Assembly: GCA_039193385.1 (NCBI GenBank) | Contig: JBCCWR010000119.1 | Span: forward strand, 1-7,358 | Reading direction: 5' to 3' | DNA: 7,358 nucleotides | Source of the DNA: JBCCWR01 sp039193385 | GTDB taxonomy: Bacteria; Verrucomicrobiota; Verrucomicrobiia; Methylacidiphilales; JBCCWR01 | In this document: in pieces, positions 1 to 6,150 of the stretch | Position numbering within the stretch: the stretch's first letter is position 1 | Layout: each line of letters starts with the position of its first letter | Notes under the pieces: generated by a model | The model's input: only the letters and a program-made list of their open reading frames with translations | What the model was told of the DNA's origin: nothing | Database searches by the model: none | Translations under genes and position numbers: made by a program

Positions 1-51
1 CCAAATCCCGCTGGTCGAGCCTCGCATCCGCGACTACGGCGGTGGCGATGC
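1..51. other. G+C-rich left edge, possibly foreign to the rest
   Basis: The first 50 bases contain 34 G or C (68%), whereas the next 50 contain 20 (40%), close to the rest of the window. Read in the frame of the dehydrogenase that follows, this stretch gives an Arg/Pro-rich peptide unlike a normal N-terminus. Read one base later (from position 2) it gives a smoother peptide whose third codon positions are mostly G or C, and that frame closes at the TAG at 110-112. The reverse strand is also open here. It could be the end of a G+C-rich upstream gene, a recombination joint or an assembly chimera. The sequence alone cannot decide. Confidence 0.4.
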
Positions 52-1308
52 AAGAAAATACTTCTTACGGGTTTTACTGGTGTTATGGGGAAACGCTATG
101 CCTATCGCCTAGCTCAGTCAGGGTTTGAAGTTTTTTGCCCGATTCGCGCGCAATCAGAAGATGAAGCCCAAAACCGACGTGCTTCTATCATCAGCTTTCT
201 TAAAAAAATACACCCGGAAATGGATGACACGGTATCTTCACGGATACACGCCTTTATGGGGGACGTTAAGAAAAGAAATCTAGGGATGTCTGACCAGAAA
301 ATCGATTTCTTTAAAGCTACTCCCATTGATGAGATATGGCATCTAGCAGCATCTCTGGATCTGACTGAATCTCGCAGTAAACAGATTTATGATACAAACC
401 TCTTGGGCACCGTTTATATTATTGAGTTCGCCATTGATATGGATATTCCAGCATTACACTACTTTAGCACCTTTGGCGCTAGTGGAGCTGTTTTCTCAGG
501 TACGGTCAAAGAAGAAGTTGGTGTAAAACCTAAATTTTTCCGCAATACCTACGAACGCACAAAATTTGAAACAGAGCGTTTCGTACTCAAAGCACATGAA
601 GAAAGCAGTCTATCTACTACCATCTATCGTCCCAGTATTGTTGTAGGAGATTCCATCACCGGGCAATATGAACAATTTAATGTTTTCAACCATCCCTTTG
701 ACGTCTGCTCGCGCTTAAGGACGAACCTCATGGACAAGAAAGAACTATGCCCTCAGAATGACATTCTGGACTACCCAATGCGTCTGCCGGCTAATGGAAA
801 TGCCACCTTAAATATTATTCCTCTCGACTATGCTATTGAAACGGTAATGCGCCTGCATCGCCTTCTAGCTCCAGCCGGGAAGGTGTATCATATAGTTAAC
901 CCCATCCCTCCCACTATCCAACTTGGTATGGATGTTTTTAAACGCAATGAACCCTGGGATGGACTTTGTTGGGAAGATTATAATGGGAAGCAGCCCTCCG
1001 ACCCCTATGAAAATTTCGCTGCATTGCAACTCAGCTTTCTTGTGCCCTACCTGCAAGGCGAGGCTTCATATGATATGACCAACACACTTGAAGTCTTAAA
1101 TAAGGGAGAAGGTCTTCCTAAAATCAGTAATGTGAGTTTTCTTGATACGATTGCATCGCGAGCCAAGGAAAATAAAACCTGGCAGGAAGTTCGTCCTAGT
1201 ATGACTCAGGCGAAAAGCGAAGATCCGTCCCACAAGATTGACCCTAACGGCGAATGGCCTGATACTCAGGAACACCTAGGCCGCTTCCTCAGCGAATGCC
1301 CTGTTTAG
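52..1308 (+). CDS. Extended SDR, thioester/fatty acyl reductase-like (5' end uncertain)
   Basis: This is an NAD(P)-dependent extended short-chain dehydrogenase most like the reductase domains that release thioester-bound acyl chains as aldehydes or alcohols (NAD_binding_4 / male-sterility type). The Rossmann loop TGFTGVMG lies at 67-90 and so begins before the first in-frame ATG (85). Starting at 85 would delete part of the cofactor site, so the true start is upstream. Counting that ATG as residue 1, other marks are GDV (59-61) followed by LG.S, the WHLAA strand (85-89), NLLGT, the ST pair of the active site (128-129), the catalytic Y156xxxK160, and YRPSIVVGDS (181-190). The region after about residue 190 should bind substrate. 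No adenylation or carrier domain is visible, so it is a free-standing reductase or the end of a larger protein. The frame is open to the window edge without an in-frame ATG, GTG or TTG before 85. A sugar-nucleotide epimerase is a less likely alternative. Confidence 0.75.
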   Translation, partial: KKILLTGFTGVMGKRYAYRLAQSGFEVFCPIRAQSEDEAQNRRASIISFLKKIHPEMDDTVSSRIHAFMGDVKKRNLGMSDQKIDFFKATPIDEIWHLAASLDLTESRSKQIYDTNLLGTVYIIEFAIDMDIPALHYFSTFGASGAVFSGTVKEEVGVKPKFFRNTYERTKFETERFVLKAHEESSLSTTIYRPSIVVGDSITGQYEQFNVFNHPFDVCSRLRTNLMDKKELCPQNDILDYPMRLPANGNATLNIIPLDYAIETVMRLHRLLAPAGKVYHIVNPIPPTIQLGMDVFKRNEPWDGLCWEDYNGKQPSDPYENFAALQLSFLVPYLQGEASYDMTNTLEVLNKGEGLPKISNVSFLDTIASRAKENKTWQEVRPSMTQAKSEDPSHKIDPNGEWPDTQEHLGRFLSECPV

Positions 1309-1318
1309 ACAGATCTCC

Positions 1319-2236
1319 ATGCAGTGGATTGACTCAAAAACTCTCAACACTTTTAATCAAAATCAAACTAATGTTCATCGTTTAGGAACAGCTTCATCCT
1401 GCTGGATCGAGCGCTACCACGAAGATTATATTATCTGCCATCTGCCATCGTCAGATCCGAAATTATTAATCTCAGAACTGGAAAACAAATGCGCTCGATT
1501 GAAACTTACGATCAACCGTATTTATTCTAAATTAATTACAAACCATTCTGACCTACGTGGAAGTCCCGTTATAATGCTGAGAAATACCCATCAGCCCTCT
1601 TCTACACAAGTCAAAGAATGGGGCTTAAATTATAACATTCAATTTGATGCCGGTTATTCTCACGGTTTTTTTATGGATCAACGTATGAACCGGCATCACC
1701 TTCGCGAGATTCTCAAAAAAAAGCCGCATGCCTCCGTGTTGAATACTTTTGCCTATACCTGTTCTTTCTCGGTTGTCTCCGCATCATGTGGCAACGACAC
1801 TATCAGTATTGATCTCTTGAAATCTTATCTTGATAAAGGCCGCCAAAACTTTCAACTCAACCATATTCTACCGGATGACCATGCTTTTTTCTCAGGCGAT
1901 GTGCGTGAATACCTACCACGGTTTATGCGCCAAAACCGAAAATTCGATGTCATTATCCTCGATCCTCCGACTTTCAGCCATGCTAAAAAGAAAGGGCCTT
2001 TTCGCATCGAAAAAGAACTGCCTGAAATGATTAATCTGTGCCTTAAGCTACTATCTTCAACGGGCCAGCTTCTAATATCCACCAACTACACAGCGCTGAC
2101 GACTGAACGCTTATCCGACATGGTTCAAACCATCAGCCACAAAAGCGAAACAAGCTTCCACTTCCATGAAATGCCCAAACTTCCAGATATTCCTGCCGCA
2201 CACATGCCCAGCTCATTATGGATAAATAAAATATAA
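1319..2236 (+). CDS. Class I SAM-dependent methyltransferase, RlmI/RlmK-like
   Basis: A 305-residue protein of the family that includes the 23S rRNA methyltransferases RlmI and RlmK (Methyltrans_SAM type), so the likely substrate is RNA. Evidence in order: GFFMDQRMNR (116-125), matching the family's G.F.DQR.NR box; the SAM-binding strand and loop VLNTFAYTCSFSV (140-152); an acidic residue ending the second strand (D165, in SIDLLKSYLDKG), expected to hold the ribose; and the catalytic-site strand FDVIILDPPTFS, with DPPTF at 215-219. LLISTN near residue 250 fits a later core strand. The first 100 residues do not look like the PUA RNA-binding domain of RlmI, and the protein is about 90 residues shorter than E. 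coli RlmI. The usual TGG of the SAM loop is TCS (147-149), probably a subfamily trait. The gene begins 10 bases after the reductase stop and may be co-transcribed with it. The exact modified base is unknown. Confidence 0.82.
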   Translation: MQWIDSKTLNTFNQNQTNVHRLGTASSCWIERYHEDYIICHLPSSDPKLLISELENKCARLKLTINRIYSKLITNHSDLRGSPVIMLRNTHQPSSTQVKEWGLNYNIQFDAGYSHGFFMDQRMNRHHLREILKKKPHASVLNTFAYTCSFSVVSASCGNDTISIDLLKSYLDKGRQNFQLNHILPDDHAFFSGDVREYLPRFMRQNRKFDVIILDPPTFSHAKKKGPFRIEKELPEMINLCLKLLSSTGQLLISTNYTALTTERLSDMVQTISHKSETSFHFHEMPKLPDIPAAHMPSSLWINKI

Positions 2237-2250
2237 CCTACACATACGGC

Positions 2251-2275
2251 TTGAGATTTTATATATGCGTCTCAA
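2251..2275. repeat. Perfect 6-bp inverted repeat upstream of the membrane protein gene
   Basis: TTGAGA (2251-2256) and TCTCAA (2270-2275) are exact inverted copies separated by 13 mostly A+T bases. They sit in the 50-base gap before the likely ATG at 2287. This could be an operator half-site pair or a weak RNA hairpin over the leader. No T-run follows, so it is not a typical intrinsic terminator for the methyltransferase gene. Six-base arms can also arise by chance. Confidence 0.35.
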
Positions 2276-2286
2276 ACTTGAATCTT

Positions 2287-2937
2287 ATGGAAAGCATAGA
2301 GGAAATTGTTTCTAAGCAAGATGAATGGATCGATTCGTTCATAAATATTACGAATCATATTCTTTTTAACCCGGTGAATACCCTTCACCTTGGTCTAGCT
2401 ATCGCTACAGGCTTGTTAGTATTAATCGTTTCCTTGGTTATTGTTCATAAAATAAGCAGTGGGGAAAGCTTCCGCTGGGGAGTTTCATTTTTTATGGTTC
2501 CTTGCATCATAGCCATACTGCTTTTAACCGCTAGTGCTCTTCCCGTTTTCCTGCATCCCAAAATAAGCCAAGGGAATCTTCGTTATATCGCAGATATTTT
2601 TATCTTAGCTTTTCTATTTCTAGGCCCTTGTATGATGATCGATGCTCTAGCATTCAAATGTAAATACTTTCACTCTCTGATTTCATGGCTTGTTTCAATC
2701 GTTATCACTGTATGCGCCATTCTTGGTATCTCTCTGCTCTTTAGTGGTCATGAAGCGCCCCCTACATTGGATGATGTCAAACAGATCAGCGAAGAAATGG
2801 GATCCAAAGTCAAAGAACAACTCCCGGAAGTAAAAGAGAAATTAGAAAAAATACCTGGTGAAATGAAAGACAAGCTCGAAGAAATAACAGAAAAAGCTAA
2901 GCCAGAAGAGGCTCCAACCACTACCGAAGATAACTAA
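2287..2937 (+). CDS. Hypothetical membrane protein, four helices and charged C-terminal tail
   Basis: I do not recognise this 216-residue protein. After a short acidic N-terminus (1-28) come four hydrophobic stretches at roughly 32-54, 66-90, 100-122 and 130-153, separated by short polar loops. An even number of helices puts both ends on the same side, and the acidic N-terminus and Lys/Glu-rich tail do not settle which side. Residues 160-206 are strongly charged and predicted helical, with a repeated [VM]-K-[ED]-x-L unit at 175-179, 182-186 and 193-197, resembling apolipoprotein- or LEA-like amphipathic helices. The end is Pro/Thr/Glu-rich and probably disordered. I chose ATG 2287 over the in-frame TTG at 2251 because the extra 12 residues look unlike a natural N-terminus and the TTG lies inside an inverted repeat. 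It stands 50 bases after the methyltransferase gene and 69 before thyX. No catalytic motif is visible. Confidence 0.7.
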   Translation: MESIEEIVSKQDEWIDSFINITNHILFNPVNTLHLGLAIATGLLVLIVSLVIVHKISSGESFRWGVSFFMVPCIIAILLLTASALPVFLHPKISQGNLRYIADIFILAFLFLGPCMMIDALAFKCKYFHSLISWLVSIVITVCAILGISLLFSGHEAPPTLDDVKQISEEMGSKVKEQLPEVKEKLEKIPGEMKDKLEEITEKAKPEEAPTTTEDN

Positions 2938-3006
2938 GTCATGAAATTTGCCATCGACTTTTGAGCACTTCTGCATGATGCTCTTCACTTAACTCAAATT
3001 CTATTC

Positions 3007-3693
3007 ATGGATAAAGGTCATACCATAACCCTTCTCGGTCAAGGCTTCGTACGTTACATTGATCATCTTGGTTCAGACATTCGCATTGTCGAATCAGCCC
3101 GCATTTCATATAAGAGCCCCAGCAAGGGTGAAGATCAGGATAAGCGCTTACTGAAGTATCTCTACCGCAACCGCCATACAAGCCCTTTTGAACAGTGCAG
3201 CATCACATTTAACATCAAAATGCCTATCTTTATCATGCGCCAGTTTGTGCGTCACCGCACTTTCCGCTTAAATGAATGGAGCGCACGTTACTCTGAACTG
3301 CAGGATGAATTTTACGTTCCGGATCAGTGGCGTGTAGCAGATGACAAAAATAAACAAGGCAGCCAGAGTGGCGATCTCGATCATGCAAAGATCACTGATG
3401 AAGTAAAAAGCTTTAACGACCAGGCATTCCAAACGTATCAGAGCTTGCTTGATCAAGGCGTTGCCCGCGAACTTGCCCGCACAGTTCTACCCGTCAGTAT
3501 CTTTACCGAGGTATATGTTAATTGCGACCTACACAATCTTCTTCATTTTCTCCACCTTCGCGAGGATGACCATGCACAATGGGAAATCCGCGAAATCGCT
3601 CGAGGCATGAGAGAAGTAGCTCAAGCACTCTTTCCCTGGACCTTTGAAGCCTACCATGAATACAAAGTTAAAACCGTCAAAACCGAAGAGTAA
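3007..3693 (+). CDS. thyX: Flavin-dependent thymidylate synthase ThyX
   Basis: ThyX makes dTMP from dUMP using FAD, methylene-tetrahydrofolate as carbon donor and NADPH as reductant. It is unrelated to the classical ThyA. The protein is 228 residues, close to the 220 of the Thermotoga maritima enzyme. The defining RHRx7S motif is present as R82-H83-R84, seven residues, then S92, followed by ARYSEL. Upstream is the conserved HTSPFEQ (57-63). Downstream are ARTVLP (157-162), DLHNLLHFLHLR (174-185) and REDDHAQWEIR (185-195). These include the arginine and histidine equivalent to T. maritima R174 and H178 that help bind dUMP and flavin. The DLHN variant occurs in other ThyX lineages and is not damage. 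The gene is complete. It ends 31 bases before the cyclophilin gene, and no Shine-Dalgarno site precedes its ATG. No thyA is visible here, but the window is too small to say whether the genome lacks it. Confidence 0.96.
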   Translation: MDKGHTITLLGQGFVRYIDHLGSDIRIVESARISYKSPSKGEDQDKRLLKYLYRNRHTSPFEQCSITFNIKMPIFIMRQFVRHRTFRLNEWSARYSELQDEFYVPDQWRVADDKNKQGSQSGDLDHAKITDEVKSFNDQAFQTYQSLLDQGVARELARTVLPVSIFTEVYVNCDLHNLLHFLHLREDDHAQWEIREIARGMREVAQALFPWTFEAYHEYKVKTVKTEE

Positions 3694-3724
3694 TTCAAAC
3701 CATTCTCCATCAAATCAAAAACCA

Positions 3725-4366
3725 ATGAAAAAAAACCTCAAACAACTTCGTTCTGTCATTCTTGTTGGATTGGCAGGCTTATTCATCAGCTCAACCTATG
3801 CCAATTCTGAAGCTGATTATAAAAAGAAATTCGGTGAAGGTTTATTCGCCACAATCAATACCAGTAAGGGCGATATGATCCTTAAACTGGAATACGAAAA
3901 AACACCTCTTACCGTGGCAAATTTTGTAGGTTTAGCCGAAGGAACGAAAAAGTCTAATAAACCAGATGGAACGCCTTTCTATAACGGACTGGTTTTTCAC
4001 CGCGTCATTCCTGATTTTATGATTCAGGGCGGCGATCCTACAGGCACAGGCGCAGGTAGTCCTGGGTATAGATTTCCAGATGAAATTGATCCCAGCCTAG
4101 TGCACTCTGGTCCAGGCATTTTGTCTATGGCTAATGCAGGCCCAGGCACAAATGGAAGTCAGTTTTTCATCACGCACAAAGCAACCCCCTGGCTTGATGG
4201 CAAACACACCGTATTCGGCAAAATTGTCGAAGGGCAGAATATTGTCGACACAATTGCCAGAGGAGACGTAATGAAAAAAGTAACGATCACACGCGTAGGA
4301 GATAAAGCCAAAGCCTTCAAAGCAGATGAAGCGGCTTTTCAGAAGCTTCTCAAGACAGTAAAATAA
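3725..4366 (+). CDS. Secreted cyclophilin-type peptidyl-prolyl cis-trans isomerase
   Basis: A 213-residue peptidyl-prolyl isomerase that should speed proline isomerisation in proteins outside the cytoplasm. Residues 1-26 form a typical Sec signal peptide: basic MKKNLKQLR, a hydrophobic core at 11-22, and a TYA|NS cleavage site after A26. The cyclophilin domain covers about 38-192. It contains FHRVIPDFMIQGGD (91-104) with catalytic R93, the glycine-rich turn at 106-115, LSMANAGPGTNGSQFFIT (133-150), and WLDGKHTVFG (156-165) with the Trp and His that line the active-site pocket. A short Lys/Ala-rich tail follows. The frame stays open upstream to an ATG at 3644 inside thyX, but ATG 3725 places the signal peptide exactly at the N-terminus and is clearly preferred. 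No lipobox cysteine is seen, so it is probably soluble in the periplasm. The 31-base gap after thyX suggests possible co-transcription. Confidence 0.93.
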   Translation: MKKNLKQLRSVILVGLAGLFISSTYANSEADYKKKFGEGLFATINTSKGDMILKLEYEKTPLTVANFVGLAEGTKKSNKPDGTPFYNGLVFHRVIPDFMIQGGDPTGTGAGSPGYRFPDEIDPSLVHSGPGILSMANAGPGTNGSQFFITHKATPWLDGKHTVFGKIVEGQNIVDTIARGDVMKKVTITRVGDKAKAFKADEAAFQKLLKTVK

Positions 4367-4376
4367 ACTTCCCAAA

Positions 4377-6038
4377 TTAAGCCTTGTACTCGTCGAGCAA
4401 CGACTTGGCGAGTGACAGGGCAGACTCGTTTTTACCTCCCAACATACGAGAAATTTCTTCAATGCGGATTTCATCTTGAAGCATTTCCAAACGTGTCGAT
4501 GTGCGCTCATTTTCCACATCTTTAATGACCCGCACATGGTTCTGTCCGGCTGCAGCCACCTGAGGTAAGTGTGTGATGCATAACACTTGATGAGATTCAG
4601 CGAGACCACGCAGTTTCTTAGCCACTGCAACAGCAGTTTCGCCGCCCACATTTGCATCAACTTCATCGAAGATTAAAATGGGGACTTCATCCTGTTTGGC
4701 TAAAACTGTTTTAACTGCCAGCATCACGCGCGCCATTTCTCCGCTGGAAGCGATCACTCGCAAGGGGCGTGAAGCCTCGCCAGGGTTGGGAGCAAAAAGA
4801 AATTCAATACTATCCTGACCTGTCATTTTTAGTTTATCCGCGGTCTTTAGCTCACCATCAAACACAGCCTTTTTAAACCCGAGTTCCTGCAATTCTTTCG
4901 TAATAGATTTTCCCAGTCCTTGCAGAGCGGCGAGCCGTTTTTGGGATAGTGCTTGTGCTAATGCTTTAAGCTTCTCTTCCATAACTCCTACGGTTTGCTG
5001 GAGTTCATTTATATTCTCTTCACGGTTTACAAAAGTCTCACGTTTTTCCTTCATTCTTTGAAGATTGCTCAGAATAGCAGGCACCGTACTGCCATACTTT
5101 TTCTTCAAAGTTTGAACCGTATTCATCCGGTTTTCGAGTTCTACCAGACGTCTCCCATCCAGCTCGCTCTTAGAAACCAAATTATCAACTTCATTCTGTA
5201 AATCGCGTAATTGAGCTACTGCTGACTCATTAATGTCTACGAGATTTGACACACTATCGTCCAGTTTTTGCCATTCGTGCAACTGACGTTGCACCTGACC
5301 TAATAGAGTCAAAACATCAGGCTCACTTTCTCCAATCATACGCTGCACAGATCCACCTAATTCCGCAATCTTCTGAGTATTAATGGCTAGCTTGTAATCA
5401 TGCTCCAACTTTTCTTCATCATCTTCATCTAAGTGCGCCGCCTCAATTTCATTTATTTGATATTCCAAAAATTCAAGCTGTTGACGCCAGTCTGTTCCAT
5501 CAAGTGAAGTTAATTCGTCCAGCTCCTGGCCCGCGGCCAGCCATTGTTGAAATTCCCTTTTATAATGAGCTAGTGGCGCCTCAAGACCAGCATAGGCATC
5601 CAGCGCTTTCATCTGTTGATCTGTCGAAAGCAGGGACTGATGATCATGCGGACCATGCATATCCACAAGATAATCCCCTAATTTTTTAAGCACTTGCAGA
5701 GTGGTTGGAGAGCCATTGATAAATTGTCGGTTCGGAGCCGTTTTTGAAAAGATACGCTTTAAAACCAATTGACCATCCTCGGAAGGTTCAATGCCATGTT
5801 CCTGCAGAAGATCATGAACATGCGTCACATGTGAAAGGCCAGCCTCTACAGAGCAGGCATCTGCCCCATCACGAACCAATCCCTTATCCGCCTTGGCTCC
5901 AAGCAGCAGACTCAAGGCATCAATAAGAATCGATTTACCCGCACCAGTCTCACCCGTAAGAATGTTAAAGCCCTGACCTAGTTCCCAGGTAAGGTCTTCG
6001 ATAACAGCTAAATTTTTAATACGTAAAAGCTGCAACAT
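4377..6038 (-). CDS. recN: DNA repair protein RecN
   Basis: RecN is an SMC-like ATPase that acts early in double-strand break repair by recombination. The product is 553 residues, the same length as E. coli RecN. The N-terminal half of the ATPase has the Walker A motif GETGAGKS (29-36) and the MHGPHDHQSLL segment (127-137), the counterpart of the family's IHGQHEHQSLL. Residues about 155-375 are rich in Leu, Glu and Lys and should form the two coiled-coil arms. The C-terminal half has the ABC signature ASSGEMARVMLAVK (430-443), Walker B LIFDEVD (455-461) with catalytic E459, and the THLPQVAA histidine region (489-496). The start is ATG 6038-6036 because MLQLLRIKNLAVIEDL matches the family's beginning. 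A further in-frame ATG at 6098 would add 20 unlikely residues. The gene converges on the cyclophilin gene with 10 bases between stops and diverges from tig. The ASSGE and NVGGE variants replace the more common ASGGE and GVSGR. Confidence 0.96.
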   Translation of the reverse strand: MLQLLRIKNLAVIEDLTWELGQGFNILTGETGAGKSILIDALSLLLGAKADKGLVRDGADACSVEAGLSHVTHVHDLLQEHGIEPSEDGQLVLKRIFSKTAPNRQFINGSPTTLQVLKKLGDYLVDMHGPHDHQSLLSTDQQMKALDAYAGLEAPLAHYKREFQQWLAAGQELDELTSLDGTDWRQQLEFLEYQINEIEAAHLDEDDEEKLEHDYKLAINTQKIAELGGSVQRMIGESEPDVLTLLGQVQRQLHEWQKLDDSVSNLVDINESAVAQLRDLQNEVDNLVSKSELDGRRLVELENRMNTVQTLKKKYGSTVPAILSNLQRMKEKRETFVNREENINELQQTVGVMEEKLKALAQALSQKRLAALQGLGKSITKELQELGFKKAVFDGELKTADKLKMTGQDSIEFLFAPNPGEASRPLRVIASSGEMARVMLAVKTVLAKQDEVPILIFDEVDANVGGETAVAVAKKLRGLAESHQVLCITHLPQVAAAGQNHVRVIKDVENERTSTRLEMLQDEIRIEEISRMLGGKNESALSLAKSLLDEYKA

Positions 6039-6150
6039 GAAAAGTGAATGTACCACGCAGGCGGAACACTTCCAGCCCAAAGGCTGTTCTTCATCCATTG
6101 ACTTTCTTTTTGCTCGTCACAACTTTTTTCTCAGCTATGTTTTTCCTCTT
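6039..6150. promoter_or_regulatory. Divergent recN-tig spacer, expected to hold both promoters
   Basis: These 112 bases separate two divergently read start codons, so both genes' promoters should lie here or just inside the opposite gene. For tig, TTGACT at 6098-6103 resembles a sigma-70 -35 box, but at the standard 17-base spacing only AACTTT (6121-6126) is found, a poor -10 box, so this is a suggestion only. The stretch before tig (6124-6150) is T/C-rich. No convincing recN promoter or classical SOS box was found. The recN side contains the short hairpin listed separately. Confidence 0.4.
6064..6089. repeat. Nested short inverted repeats in the recN leader
   Basis: CAGCC (6073-6077) and GGCTG (6082-6086) form a perfect 5-bp stem around the 4-base loop CAAA. 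A second, partly overlapping pair is GAACA (6064-6068) with TGTTC (6085-6089). The element lies 26-51 bases upstream of the recN start on the minus strand. It could be an operator or leader hairpin. The GAAC/GTTC arms recall Gram-positive-type LexA boxes (GAAC-N4-GTTC), but the 16-base spacing is wrong for them. Chance is a real alternative. Confidence 0.3.

Noticed and set aside
2251..2286. TTG start for the membrane protein
   Set aside because: The in-frame ATG at 2287 is preferable. The extra 12 residues do not look conserved in style, and the TTG lies in an inverted repeat.
2941..2964. A seven-codon ATG-to-TGA frame just after the membrane protein gene
   Set aside because: It is too short to support from sequence alone, has no ribosome binding site, and such frames are frequent by chance.
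2963..2983. GAGCA / TGCTC arms in the gap before thyX as a terminator
   Set aside because: The stem is only 5 bp with an 11-base loop and no T-run follows, so it does not meet the form of an intrinsic terminator.
3172..3560. ThyX DLHN segment as a loss of key residues
   Set aside because: Compared with the T. maritima NARS segment it looks altered, but DLHN is a known alternative in other ThyX lineages, and the RHRx7S, LR and HAQ.EIR motifs are intact.
3644..3724. Earlier ATG at 3644 for the cyclophilin
   Set aside because: It adds 27 Lys/Asn/Pro-rich residues in front of a perfect signal peptide and overlaps the end of thyX. ATG 3725 is much better.
4097..4666. A 189-codon open frame on the minus strand across the recN/cyclophilin junction
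   Set aside because: It overlaps two confidently identified genes in other frames, and its translation is a Cys/Trp/His-rich mixture with no family resemblance.
6039..6098. Earlier ATG (6098) for recN
   Set aside because: The 20 extra residues have no resemblance to RecN, whose conserved beginning starts at 6038.
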